Of a stretch of 35,809 nt of DNA, positions 1 to 7,824 are shown piece after piece. Position 1 is the stretch's first letter. The number at the start of each line of letters is the position of its first letter. The notes beneath the pieces are model-generated. The model ran no database searches. It was not told the DNA's origin and worked only from the letters and a program-made list of their open reading frames with translations. Origin of the DNA: Paludibacter jiangxiensis (GTDB lineage Bacteria; Bacteroidota; Bacteroidia; Bacteroidales; Paludibacteraceae); contig CAMBSB010000036.1 in assembly GCA_945870155.1 (NCBI GenBank), forward strand, positions 1-35,809. Direction: 5' to 3'. The position numbers and the translations under genes are program-made.

Positions 1-87
1 TAAAAAAATACTTTGGTTTCCATTGGCAAGTTTTTTGAACCTCAATTTAATGGGTTCTTTTGCTTTGGGGTTTGATGGCTTTCTCAT
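1..87 (-). CDS. Tyrosine-type site-specific integrase, N-terminal fragment (cut by window edge)
   Basis: Only the first 29 codons are present, reading leftward off the window from an ATG at 87. The peptide begins MRKPSNPKAKEPIKLRFKKL and continues with ANGNQSIFL. This basic start followed by a 'L..G..S.FL' beta strand resembles the arm-type DNA-binding N-terminus of Bacteroidota tyrosine recombinases, which integrate or excise mobile elements. The catalytic domain is not in view, so activity cannot be judged. It is preceded by a -7/-33 promoter embedded in a palindromic operator (118-169). The gene points away from the rest of the window, so any element it serves should extend to the left. 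The family assignment rests on a short stretch and on resemblance only. Confidence 0.65.
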   Translation of the reverse strand, partial: MRKPSNPKAKEPIKLRFKKLANGNQSIFL

Positions 88-117
88 TTGCTAATCAATA
101 ATGTTTGTTACTCACTG

Positions 118-151
118 CAAATATAGTACATTTTTTGCTACTAGTAGCAAA
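118..151 (-). promoter_or_regulatory. Bacteroidota-type promoter of the integrase gene
   Basis: On the minus strand TATATTTG (118-125) fits the TAnnTTTG -7 consensus. A TTTG (148-151) lies 22 bp upstream, slightly wide for a -33 box. The integrase ATG is about 30 nt downstream. The -33 box lies inside the palindrome at 134-151, so a bound protein would compete with RNA polymerase. Confidence 0.55.
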
Positions 152-169
152 CGAGTAGCAAAAATGTAC
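126..169. promoter_or_regulatory. Palindromic operator, three AGTAGCAAA half-sites
   Basis: A perfect 18-bp palindrome (TTTGCTACT/AGTAGCAAA) occupies 134-151. A third copy of AGTAGCAAA starts at 154. A larger inverted repeat, GTACATTTTTTGCTACT at 126-142 against AGTAGCAAAAATGTAC at 154-169, encloses the palindrome. The site covers the integrase promoter, which suggests a repressor or autoregulator binding site. The binding protein is not in the window. Confidence 0.6.
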
Positions 170-293
170 CAATTAAAGACAATCAACAACAAACAAAACT
201 AAAAACTTATGTGTTTTAAATATCAACTAATTTGCTGTATTACAGTGTATTTAATTGCTTTTATTTGTCTTTTGTTTGTTAACGTTTGAGCAC

Positions 294-330
294 AAAAAAG
301 GGGCTGTTAGTGTCAAAACCAAACAGCCCC
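294..330 (-). terminator. Rho-independent terminator of rny
   Basis: Read on the minus strand, GGGGCTGTT (330-322) pairs with AACAGCCCC (308-300) around a 13-nt loop and is followed by TTTTTT. It lies about 100 bp past the rny stop codon. The stretch between (about 360-436) is purine-rich on the minus strand and holds no gene. Confidence 0.85.
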
Positions 331-436
331 GTATTTTAGATAAAAGAACAAAGATGAAAGAAAAAAGACGAAATTGCTGAATTATAAAACAATCCAAAAG
401 TCTTTCCTCTTTGATCTTTACTCTTTCTTCTATTTT

Positions 437-1957
437 TTATTTAGCATAACTTACTGCTCTCGTCTCTCTGATAACAGTAATTTTTACCTGACCCGGATAA
501 GTCATTTCGTCTTGCACTTTTTTAGCTATATCAAACGATAATAATTCAGTTTCTTTATCGTCCAATTTGTCAGCTCCTACTATCACACGCAATTCGCGAC
601 CTGCCTGAATGGCATAAGTTTTTAAAACTCCGGGATACGAAAGTGCCAAAGCTTCCAAATCGTTCAATCGTTTTACATAAGCTTCCACTATCTCTCTACG
701 TGCGCCCGGACGTGCTCCTGATATAGCATCACACACCTGAACTATAGGTGCAATAAGTGTTTCCATCTCTACTTCGTCGTGGTGAGCGCCTATGGCATTG
801 CAAATATCGGGTTTTTCTTTGTATTTCTCTGCAAGACGCATGCCAAGAATTGCATGTGGCAATTCCGGTTCATCATCTGGCACTTTTCCAATATCGTGTA
901 AGAGTCCTGCACGTTTGGCTTTTTTAGGATTTAATCCCAATTCCGAAGCCATAGTGGCGCATAGATTTGCAACTTCGCGTGAGTGTTGTAATAAATTTTG
1001 ACCATAAGATGAACGATATTTCATTTTACCTACCATACGAATAAGTTCGGGATGTAAGCCATGAATTCCTAAATCTATGGTTGTTCTTTTTCCAATTTCA
1101 ATAATTTCTTCTTCCACCTGTTTACGCACTTTTGAAACAACTTCTTCGATGCGTGCAGGATGTATACGACCATCTGTAACCAATTGGTGAAGTGATAAAC
1201 GTGCAATTTCACGACGTACAGGGTCGAATGCAGAAAGCACAATAGCTTCGGGTGTGTCGTCTACAATTATTTCTACCCCGGTGGCTGCTTCCAACGCACG
1301 GATATTTCTTCCTTCGCGACCAATAATGCGACCTTTTATTTCATCAGAATCAATATTAAATACAGTTACTGAGTTTTCTATGGCAGTTTCGGTGGCTACT
1401 CTTTGTATGCTTTGAACTACAATTTTCTTTGCTTCCTTATTGGCTGTCATTTTTGCCTCTTCCATAATATCGTTAATGTACGACATGGCATTGGTTTTGG
1501 CTTCTTCTTTCAAAGCTTCTACTAATCTTTCTTTGGCTTGTTCTGCTGATAAACCCGAAATAGTTTCAAGTTGATTTTGAGCTTCTTTAGTTAAATGATC
1601 AAGTTCCTTTTTCTTGATTTCTATAGCACCTAATTGTTGTTCGTGACCTTCGCGAAGGGCATCTACTTCATTTATTTTGCGTTGTAAATCACCTTGTTTT
1701 TGATTTAGTTGCATTTCTCTTTGTTGAAGTCTCACTTCTACAGTTTGAATCTTAGCATTGCGTTCTTGAACCTGTTGCTCGTGTTCAACTTTTAAAGCAA
1801 TAAATTTTTCTTTTGCTTCAATTAATTTGTTTTTTTTAAGTAATTCGGCTTCAGCCACAGCTTCCTGCATAGCTTTTTTATTGAAAACGCGGAAAAGAAC
1901 ATAAGTCCCACCTACGCCAACTATAAAAGCTATCAGTGTAAATATTATTGTTGTCAT
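437..1957 (-). CDS. rny: Ribonuclease Y (membrane-anchored endoribonuclease)
   Basis: RNase Y starts decay of many mRNAs by endonucleolytic cleavage at the inner membrane. The 506-aa protein is close to the usual length of about 520. It shows an N-terminal membrane anchor (residues about 3-23), a long charged coiled coil (about 28-150), a KH RNA-binding domain with the loop [10 protein letters not shown] (211-220), and an HD metal-dependent phosphohydrolase domain with H354-D355 in GLLHDIGK. A further metal-site-like AHHDE follows at 391-395. All parts are intact. It lies downstream of zapA on the same strand, separated by 281 bp, with a CCCGAT hairpin and a possible -7 box (TAAATTTG, 2200-2207) in between. 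It may therefore have its own promoter and a leader of about 240 nt. A strong terminator follows it. Confidence 0.97.
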   Translation of the reverse strand: MTTIIFTLIAFIVGVGGTYVLFRVFNKKAMQEAVAEAELLKKNKLIEAKEKFIALKVEHEQQVQERNAKIQTVEVRLQQREMQLNQKQGDLQRKINEVDALREGHEQQLGAIEIKKKELDHLTKEAQNQLETISGLSAEQAKERLVEALKEEAKTNAMSYINDIMEEAKMTANKEAKKIVVQSIQRVATETAIENSVTVFNIDSDEIKGRIIGREGRNIRALEAATGVEIIVDDTPEAIVLSAFDPVRREIARLSLHQLVTDGRIHPARIEEVVSKVRKQVEEEIIEIGKRTTIDLGIHGLHPELIRMVGKMKYRSSYGQNLLQHSREVANLCATMASELGLNPKKAKRAGLLHDIGKVPDDEPELPHAILGMRLAEKYKEKPDICNAIGAHHDEVEMETLIAPIVQVCDAISGARPGARREIVEAYVKRLNDLEALALSYPGVLKTYAIQAGRELRVIVGADKLDDKETELLSFDIAKKVQDEMTYPGQVKITVIRETRAVSYAK

Positions 1958-2168
1958 TTTGTAAAATAGTTCATGTAAATTATTACTCTTGTTATTGTTT
2001 TTATTCTTTATTATTCTTTCGATTATTGTAAAAAAAAACGCACCACGTTAACAATAATACATTACTCAGTTTTGAGATAAATGTAAAAAAGTTAGCGAAA
2101 TGCGGGAAATGTGTTAGAAACGAGCTTAAATAGCTATTTTAAATAAAATGCATATTTATTGCTGGTTT

Positions 2169-2187
2169 TCCCGATAAAAAATCGGGA
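2169..2187. repeat. CCCGAT hairpin between zapA and rny
   Basis: TCCCGAT and ATCGGGA form a perfect 7-bp stem around five A. On the minus strand it is not followed by a T-run, so it is not a standard terminator. A related CCCGAT element occurs at 30009-30025. The rest of 1958-2238 is AT-rich, with no recognisable 6S RNA or other gene. Confidence 0.5.
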
Positions 2188-2238
2188 CAAGCTAGACGAC
2201 AAATTTAAATAAAATTATACGAATGTATGAAATGAAAT

Positions 2239-2535
2239 TTATTTATTTTCTAATAATTGCTCTAATTCAGCATCAAGTATCTTAATTTTCTCAGCCAAAG
2301 GTAACAATTCCTCATCACTCTCTTTTTTTGCATAAGCAACAGCAATTTTAAAAGCAACATAAGTTAGTATTTGGTCATAAGATTTCTGATTATATTTTTT
2401 TTGATAATCTTTCAGAATTCTCATTACTATCTTTTCTGCTTTACGATATACTTCCTCTTCTTTACGTACGATATTCAATGGTAATATTGAACCGTTTATA
2501 TTAATTCGGATTTTAAAAATTTCATTTTCTTTCAT
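2239..2535 (-). CDS. zapA: Cell division protein ZapA
   Basis: ZapA binds FtsZ filaments and cross-links them in the cytokinetic ring. The 98-aa protein has the ZapA layout. A short beta-strand region comes first (IFKIRININGSILPLNIV), resembling the 'V.I.G..Y.L' start of the family. A head helix with the Bacteroidota-typical 'EEEVYRKAEKIV' follows, then a helical segment with 'YVAFKIAVAYAKKE', then a coiled-coil tail (about 78-95). The upstream coiled-coil gene ends 5 bp before its ATG, so the two are almost certainly co-transcribed. Its size and pairing match other Bacteroidota, where a small coiled-coil gene sits directly before zapA. Confidence 0.85.
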   Translation of the reverse strand: MKENEIFKIRININGSILPLNIVRKEEEVYRKAEKIVMRILKDYQKKYNQKSYDQILTYVAFKIAVAYAKKESDEELLPLAEKIKILDAELEQLLENK

Positions 2536-2540
2536 AAGCT

Positions 2541-2834
2541 CTATTCATCTAAAAGAGCTAAACATTTGTCTATTTCCTGCACCATTTGATTTAAGCGTTG
2601 CTTCGATTCGTTCCGATCTTCATCGGTTTGGCCTAAACTTTGAGCAATACGTAAATCTTCTTGACTTTTCCTGAGAGTTAAAATCTCTTGATGTGCTAAC
2701 ATTAAATCTGTTTGTTTTCTTTCAATTTCAGATTTTAGCACAGAGTTTTCATTTTTTAATGACATGTAATCAGAAATCAATTTACGCAGCTTCGTTTCAA
2801 ATGCATTGGAAAGCCCCTCATATATATTTGCCAT
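2541..2834 (-). CDS. Small coiled-coil protein upstream of zapA, possibly ZapB-like
   Basis: This 97-aa soluble protein is almost wholly helical. Charged heptad-like stretches run from about 15 to 75 (for example LISDYMSLKNENSVLKSEIE), and a second short helix runs from about 78 to 95. There are no membrane segments, signal peptide or catalytic motifs. It is the first gene of a two-gene unit with zapA, and a well-spaced promoter precedes it. By position and shape it may be a partner of ZapA in divisome assembly, comparable to ZapB. That is inferred from context, not from any recognised signature. Confidence 0.75.
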   Translation of the reverse strand: MANIYEGLSNAFETKLRKLISDYMSLKNENSVLKSEIERKQTDLMLAHQEILTLRKSQEDLRIAQSLGQTDEDRNESKQRLNQMVQEIDKCLALLDE

Positions 2835-2853
2835 AACTTCGGAAAAATCTACA

Positions 2854-2885
2854 CAAAAATACTATTTTCATTTGAGATAATCAAA
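2854..2885 (-). promoter_or_regulatory. Promoter of the coiled-coil gene / zapA operon
   Basis: Minus-strand TATTTTTG (2854-2861) is a full match to the -7 TAnnTTTG consensus. TTTG (2882-2885) lies exactly 20 bp upstream as the -33 box. Transcription would start near 2847, leaving a leader of about 13 nt before the ATG at 2834. Confidence 0.7.
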
Positions 2886-3104
2886 TTAATTTTAGTTTTT
2901 ATGAAAAAAAGTCATTCCCATTAAAATTTAAAGAAAATTATTGATATAATTAATTCGTATTATTATGTGCTTTAGGTTTTTATTTTGTTACTTAACTGCA
3001 TTATTTCTTTTTAAATCCACACTTTATCCACTCCAATTTAAAATGAAAGTTTATGAATTTTACAAGCTTAAAAATGTATCTGTTATTTGAATAAAAAAAT
3101 TCTA

Positions 3105-3112
3105 TATCTTTG
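3105..3112 (+). promoter_or_regulatory. -7 box upstream of the M3 peptidase gene
   Basis: TATCTTTG matches TAnnTTTG and lies 36 bp before the ATG at 3149. A TTTG at 3086-3089 is only 15 bp upstream, so the -33 element is uncertain. The 2862-3104 stretch between the divergent genes is otherwise AT-rich, and I see no gene in it. Confidence 0.55.
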
Positions 3113-3148
3113 TTGCTAATAAAAATAATTTTTAAAAACATACTACAA

Positions 3149-5242
3149 ATGAAAAAACTTTTATTAATTCTTATGAGTGGAATTCTACTTACAGGATGTG
3201 CCAAAAATGACAATCCTTTTTTCAAAGCTTACGACAATAAATATGGTGCTCCACCATTTGAGCAAATTAAAAACGAGCATTATATGCCTGCTTTTGTAGA
3301 GGGGATTAAACAACACCAAAAAGAAATTGATGCTATTGCTGACAATGCGGCAGAACCTACTTTTGCCAATACAATTGAGGCTTTAGAATTTAGTGGCGAT
3401 TTGTTACAAAAAGTTTCGAGCGTATTTTTTAATCTTTATTCGGCCGAAACAAATGACGAGATGACTAAAATAGCGAATGATGTGTCGCCAATGCTGTCTG
3501 AACACAATGATAATTTATATTTGAATGATAAATTATTTACTAAGATTAAAAAACTGTACGACAACAAGTTAACACTTAACTTAAACCCTGAACAGGTTCA
3601 GGTACTTGAAAAGTATTATAAAAATTTCATACGCAGTGGTGCAGCGCTTAATCCTACTCAAAAAGAGCAACTTAGAGCGATTAACAAAGAATTAGGTTTA
3701 GTTGAATTGGCTTACGGCCAGAATGTATTGGGTGAAACGAATGCCTATAAAAAAGTAATTGAAAATGAAGCTGATTTAGCCGGTTTACCCGAAAGCGTTC
3801 GTCAGGCAGCTGCTGAAACTGCGAAAGAAGACAGCCTACCCGGCAAATGGGTTTTCACTAATCAAAAAGCGAGTTTTATACCTGTTTTGCAATATAGCGA
3901 AAATCGCGAATTGCGTAAAGAACTGTTATTGGCTTACACCAAACGTGCCAACAATGGCAATAAGTTTGATAACAACAAGAATATCAATACAATAATAAAG
4001 TTAAGAGTTAAAAAAGCAAATTTACTAGGATATGCAAGTCCTGCCGACTTTATTTTGGATAATACTATGGCTAAAAATTCAAAAACAGTTTATGATTTTT
4101 TAGCAACAGTTTGGACACCGGCTTTGGCTAAAGCAAAATTAGAAGCTGCCGACCTTCAAAAATTGATGGATGCCGAAGGCAAAGGTGAAAAATTAGAAGC
4201 TTGGGACTGGTGGTTTTATGCCGAAAAACTTAGAAAAGCCAAATATGATTTAGATGAAGAAGCCCTTCGCCCCTATTTTAAACTAGAAAATGTACGTCAG
4301 GGTATATTTGATTTGGCATCTAATTTATTTGGATTGAAGTTTAAAAAACTCGATAATATGCCAAAATATCATGCGGATGTTGAAACATTTGAAGTTACCG
4401 ACGCCGATGGATCCTTAATTGGAATTTTATATACCGATTATTTTCCACGTCCAGGAAAACGTGCCGGTGCATGGATGAACAATATCACCGAGCAATATAA
4501 AAAAGATGGCGTAAATCACCGACCAATTATTTGCAATGTGGGTAATTTTACAAAACCGACATCGGATAAACCATCACTTCTGAATATGGATGAAGTTGAA
4601 ACAATGTTCCATGAGTTTGGACACGCTTTACATGGCTTACTTTCGCAAACTACCTATGTTACAGTAAGCGGCACAAATGTAGCTCGCGACTTTGTGGAAC
4701 TACCTTCTCAAATCATGGAAAACTGGTGTTTCGAAACACAAGTTATGAAAACTTATGCCAAACATTATAAAACAGGCGAAACAATTCCTGATGCATTAAT
4801 TGCTAAAATTCAAAATGCGAAAACATTCAATCAAGGATTTACAATGACTGAATTGTTATCAGCAGCATTATTGGATATGGATTATCATAGCAAAAAAGAT
4901 ACTGCTGATTTTGATGCACAAACATTCGAGAAAAATGCATTAGCTCGCATTGGTATGATACCCGAAATAATTGTTCGTTATAGAAGTACAAATTTCAATC
5001 ATATTTTCGGTGGAGGTTATTCGGCTGGATATTACAGTTATACTTGGGCTGAAGTATTGGATGCAGATGCTTATCAGGCATTTATCGAAACCGGGGATAT
5101 TTATAATAAAAATATTGCAACAGCATTTCGTAAAAATATTTTGGAACGCGGTGGCTCCGAAGAACCTATGAAATTGTATTTTACCTTCAGAGGTGCGCAA
5201 CCTAATCCTGAATCACTTTTAAAAAGAAGAGGTTTAAAGTAA
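3149..5242 (+). CDS. M3-family zinc metallopeptidase, lipoprotein (peptidyl-dipeptidase Dcp-like)
   Basis: This is a zinc oligopeptidase of the thimet/Dcp family, which cleaves short peptides, often releasing C-terminal dipeptides. The ATG at 3149 is chosen over one at 3110 because it gives a clean lipoprotein signal (MKKLLLILMSGILLTGC, lipid-modified Cys17). The upstream start would put 13 extra residues in front and would sit on the -7 box. The mature protein is expected on the periplasmic face of a membrane. The zinc motif HEFGH is at 488-492, with the third ligand Glu at about 517 (VELPSQIMENW). The C-terminal 'FNHIFGGGYSAGYYSYTWAE' region is typical of the family and contains substrate-binding residues. 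At 697 aa it has the usual full length of about 680-710. It appears monocistronic, with a strong terminator after it. Confidence 0.93.
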   Translation: MKKLLLILMSGILLTGCAKNDNPFFKAYDNKYGAPPFEQIKNEHYMPAFVEGIKQHQKEIDAIADNAAEPTFANTIEALEFSGDLLQKVSSVFFNLYSAETNDEMTKIANDVSPMLSEHNDNLYLNDKLFTKIKKLYDNKLTLNLNPEQVQVLEKYYKNFIRSGAALNPTQKEQLRAINKELGLVELAYGQNVLGETNAYKKVIENEADLAGLPESVRQAAAETAKEDSLPGKWVFTNQKASFIPVLQYSENRELRKELLLAYTKRANNGNKFDNNKNINTIIKLRVKKANLLGYASPADFILDNTMAKNSKTVYDFLATVWTPALAKAKLEAADLQKLMDAEGKGEKLEAWDWWFYAEKLRKAKYDLDEEALRPYFKLENVRQGIFDLASNLFGLKFKKLDNMPKYHADVETFEVTDADGSLIGILYTDYFPRPGKRAGAWMNNITEQYKKDGVNHRPIICNVGNFTKPTSDKPSLLNMDEVETMFHEFGHALHGLLSQTTYVTVSGTNVARDFVELPSQIMENWCFETQVMKTYAKHYKTGETIPDALIAKIQNAKTFNQGFTMTELLSAALLDMDYHSKKDTADFDAQTFEKNALARIGMIPEIIVRYRSTNFNHIFGGGYSAGYYSYTWAEVLDADAYQAFIETGDIYNKNIATAFRKNILERGGSEEPMKLYFTFRGAQPNPESLLKRRGLK

Positions 5243-5307
5243 AGACTTTGTTCTATTTATATGTAAATTCTTTTTTGAACTTATAAAGAAATATTTTTCA
5301 CAAAACT

Positions 5308-5357
5308 CCAAAATTACCTGTTGTAAATATATTGCAGCAGGTAATTTTTATTTTTTT
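5308..5357 (+). terminator. Rho-independent terminator after the M3 peptidase
   Basis: AAATTACCTGTTG (5311-5323) pairs with CAGCAGGTAATTT (5335-5347), with one G-T pair, giving a stem of about 13 bp around an AT loop. It is followed by TTATTTTTTTA. It lies about 70 bp after the stop codon. Confidence 0.85.
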
Positions 5358-5413
5358 ATGCTTAGTTTAAAGCAGTTTTTAAGTTGAAAAACAAAAGATT
5401 CCTTTTTTTTGTG

Positions 5414-5421
5414 TAAGTTTG
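5414..5421 (+). promoter_or_regulatory. -7 box of the leader/RNA upstream of the DUF6427 gene
   Basis: TAAGTTTG matches TAnnTTTG. No good -33 TTTG is present at 19-21 bp. A transcript from here would begin near 5428 and carry about 290 untranslated nt before the ATG at 5718. Confidence 0.45.
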
Positions 5422-5427
5422 CAGGAC

Positions 5428-5700
5428 ATAAAATAAATAAACAAATTAGGAACACTTCCCTCATAATAAAGGATTAAGATATAACTTGAAGGTTATATAA
5501 ATAAATTTTACGTTTGAGTATCATGTACAATTTTAAAGATTTAGATAGGAACTAAACGTAATAATTCGAACTTTATTTACAAGGCACTCTCCTACTCTAT
5601 TTCGACTTTAAAGTTTACCAGAAATCATTGAAAAAATAAAGATAAAATTAATAGAGTGTTAACTAACTTAGCATAAATCAACAAAAGATTAATTTTTTAA
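5428..5700 (+). ncRNA. Candidate structured leader or independent small RNA
   Basis: This 290-nt non-coding stretch follows a -7 box and contains several helices read directly from the sequence. A closing stem pairs TTAG/AACACT (5446-5456) with AGTGTT/CTAA (5655-5666). A hairpin TATAAC/GTTATA (5480-5485, 5492-5497) follows. An arm TTACGTTT/AAACGTAA (5508-5515, 5554-5561) continues as TATC/GATA (5519-5522, 5544-5547). A further arm pairs AACTTTA with TAAAGTT (5569-5575, 5609-5615). A long-range closing stem with internal arms and a size near 220 nt is 6S-like, but I cannot match it to any known family. It may also simply be a long 5' leader. AT-richness makes chance pairing likely, so confidence is low. 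Confidence 0.3.
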
Positions 5701-5717
5701 TTTTTAAGCAGCAACAA

Positions 5718-6707
5718 ATGAGACTTACATTAAGAAACCTTATAGTTCCAAGTATTCCTTCGGCAGTTTTACTTATTGCCAGCAGTTTACTTATATGGAT
5801 TTTAGCGTATTTATATTCAACTTATATTTTAATTTCAACGCCATTTATTGACATTACTTTATTTGGTAATGAATATGAATTAGATATACGTGCTGCTCAT
5901 CTTATATCAATTTTGTTGACACTGTTTAATGCCTTTCTAATATCACAATTAAACAATAAATACTCAATAATTAGGATTCGCAGTTTTTTGCCACCCTTTA
6001 TTTATATATTTCTTATTTCGTGTTGGGTAAATACTCACACTAATATATTTGCACATTTGTCCCTTACTTTTTACTTGTTTTCTCTTTTTATGACATATGG
6101 CATGTATAAAAACAGAAAATCTGCGGAACAAGCATTTCTGGGATCTTTGTTTTTAGGCTTAGCATCATTTTTAGTAAAGCCAATTGCTATGTTTCTTCCA
6201 TTAATGTGGCTGGGTTTTATTTTTTTAAAAAGCATATCATTTCGCACATTTCTAGCTTCTATTATTGGTTTTATTACTCCCTGGATAATTTATTTTGCTG
6301 TTAGAATTTATTTTGAGCCCAATTTTTTATGGTTTAATTTCATTATGCAAGGCTTTAATTTTGGTTTTCCCTTGCTGTCACGTCCTATTAGTGAGTTAAT
6401 TTATATTTCTTCATTGGTTATTATTATCACTATTATTTTATTTGGTGTTTATACAAAATTATATAACGAAAATATTGATTCCCGACCAAAGTTAAATTTC
6501 ATGTTGTTACTTTTGTTATTTTCCTTTGTAAATTCTTTAGTTTTTGATAATCAATATATTATATTTATGCCATTTGTTTCGCTAAGTTATTCTATTTTGA
6601 TTTCTCACTCTTTTACTTTGCAAACTTCCAGATTTATTTTTTGGTTATTTATAGCATTTATATTATTAAGTATTCTATTCGTTATTTCAAATTTTATAAT
6701 TATTTAA
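5718..6707 (+). CDS. DUF6427-like polytopic membrane protein, function unknown
   Basis: A 329-aa protein that is hydrophobic along nearly its whole length, with about 8-10 predicted membrane segments (for example near 13-36, 55-75, 88-107, 110-127, 137-160, 175-197, 222-245, 258-277 and 306-328). Charged residues are few and lie in short loops. The pattern resembles the DUF6427 family of Bacteroidota, whose function is not known. The next gene begins at the base right after its stop codon (TAA-ATG), which implies translational coupling. The downstream amidase genes suggest an envelope role, but that is context only. No catalytic motif is visible. Confidence 0.75.
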   Translation: MRLTLRNLIVPSIPSAVLLIASSLLIWILAYLYSTYILISTPFIDITLFGNEYELDIRAAHLISILLTLFNAFLISQLNNKYSIIRIRSFLPPFIYIFLISCWVNTHTNIFAHLSLTFYLFSLFMTYGMYKNRKSAEQAFLGSLFLGLASFLVKPIAMFLPLMWLGFIFLKSISFRTFLASIIGFITPWIIYFAVRIYFEPNFLWFNFIMQGFNFGFPLLSRPISELIYISSLVIIITIILFGVYTKLYNENIDSRPKLNFMLLLLLFSFVNSLVFDNQYIIFMPFVSLSYSILISHSFTLQTSRFIFWLFIAFILLSILFVISNFIII

Positions 6708-7148
6708 ATGACTGGATTTGTAGAATTAGGCTATTTAGGATTATTTATAGCGTCTTTTTTAGCTGCTACAGTAGTTCCATTTAGTTCTGAAGTGGTTTTT
6801 TCGGCTATGGTTTATGGTGGGTTAAATGAATGGACCTGTGTTTTTGTGGCCACTTTGGGAAATTGGTTAGGCGGTATGACCTGCTATTATTTAGGTAGAT
6901 TAGGGAAAATTGAGTGGATAGAAAAATACCTTAGAATTAAAAGGGAAAAAATTGAAAAATTCATGTCTTATATTCATAAATATGGTGATTGGTTTGCTTT
7001 TTTTTCTTTCTTACCCGGAATTGGTGATATTATTGCTGTTGCAGCAGGATATTTTCGCTGTCGATGGTGGATCGTTGCAATATCCATGCTGATAGGTAAA
7101 TTTGTGCGTTATATTGTATGGATGTATTTCAATGGTTTGTTAATGTAA
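6708..7148 (+). CDS. YqaA-family (DedA/SNARE-associated-like) membrane protein
   Basis: This 146-aa inner-membrane protein resembles YqaA, a short branch of the DedA/VTT superfamily. Larger members are linked to lipid flipping and membrane homeostasis. Features seen include 'FLAATVVPFSSEVVF' near 18-32, matching the family's re-entrant 'PSE' type motif, then the glycine-rich 'GNWLGGMTCYYLGRLGK' (about 51-67). A second half follows with 'FFSFLPGIGDIIAVAAGYFR' (about 98-117) and basic 'RCRWW'. The paired re-entrant-loop layout and length match the family. Its start codon directly abuts the upstream stop codon, and the amidase gene follows 11 bp later, so it is an operon member. Confidence 0.85.
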   Translation: MTGFVELGYLGLFIASFLAATVVPFSSEVVFSAMVYGGLNEWTCVFVATLGNWLGGMTCYYLGRLGKIEWIEKYLRIKREKIEKFMSYIHKYGDWFAFFSFLPGIGDIIAVAAGYFRCRWWIVAISMLIGKFVRYIVWMYFNGLLM

Positions 7149-7159
7149 TTTTTTGAAGT

Positions 7160-7711
7160 ATGAAATTGATTATGCCATTTAAATTATTCTTTGCACTTTG
7201 CTTATTTTCAACTATTTATTCTTTTGGTCAATTGAAGATTGAAGATTTAAAAGTAAATTATGGTTATAGAATAACTCAAAACAGAAATGTAGAAGTGATT
7301 ATTGTACACTCAACTTATAATATCCAAAATGACGATAAATATAATATTGATTTAGTTCTTAAACAATTTAAACTTTATAAAGTAAGTTCACATTATATTA
7401 TTGATCGCGAAGGGATTGTGTACAGATTGGTAGATGAAAAAAACATTGCTTTTCATGCAGGAAAAAGCCGGTTGCCTGATGGTAGAACGGGCGTAAATCA
7501 ATTATCAATAGGTATAGAGTTGATAAATTCACACACAGACTCACCTACTGAGCTTCAAATTCAAACACTATTGAAATTAGTAACAGAAATCAAAAACAGA
7601 TATAAAATTAAATACGTTTTAAGACACAGCGACATAGCACCAACCCGCAAAACCGACCCTTGGAATATGAATTGGGAAGACTTTATTACAAAAACATCAA
7701 TTATGAAATAA
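7160..7711 (+). CDS. N-acetylmuramoyl-L-alanine amidase, Amidase_2 / T7-lysozyme type, exported
   Basis: This zinc amidase would cut the bond between MurNAc and the stem-peptide L-Ala in peptidoglycan. An N-terminal signal peptide (about 1-24, ending in SFGQ) sends it to the periplasm. The Amidase_2 residues are present: zinc ligands H50 (VIIVHST), H156 (LRHSDIAP) and D166 (KTDPWN). Tyr79 next to His78 (HYIIDREG) and Lys164 match the catalytic Tyr and Lys of T7 lysozyme. Conserved 'IAFHAGKS' and 'SIGIELIN' are also intact. At 183 aa it is a single catalytic domain without a visible cell-wall-binding domain. It follows the YqaA-like gene by 11 bp. A second amidase of a different fold is next downstream. 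Confidence 0.93.
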   Translation: MKLIMPFKLFFALCLFSTIYSFGQLKIEDLKVNYGYRITQNRNVEVIIVHSTYNIQNDDKYNIDLVLKQFKLYKVSSHYIIDREGIVYRLVDEKNIAFHAGKSRLPDGRTGVNQLSIGIELINSHTDSPTELQIQTLLKLVTEIKNRYKIKYVLRHSDIAPTRKTDPWNMNWEDFITKTSIMK

Positions 7712-7824
7712 ATAATTCAATTTAGAATAAACAACAAAAAGCTAGAAATCACTAAAACATTTACTGAAATAATTTGCTTTAAAACCAGATTATTAGTCTA
7801 TTGAAAAGAATAAAATTTAAAATA

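Noticed and set aside
1958-2238. 6S RNA between zapA and rny
   Set aside because: zapA neighbourhoods can carry 6S RNA in other bacteria, but here only one short hairpin and AT-rich sequence are visible, with no long closing stem.
3001-3225. 74-codon minus-strand open frame over the M3 peptidase start
   Set aside because: It overlaps the peptidase promoter and signal peptide, has low-complexity Phe/Ile/Lys composition and no family resemblance; a shadow of AT-rich DNA.
7801-7824. TTG start eight codons upstream for the Amidase_3-like protein
   Set aside because: The ATG at 7825 gives a standard signal peptide; the TTG adds only a basic stretch and has no supporting ribosome-binding context.
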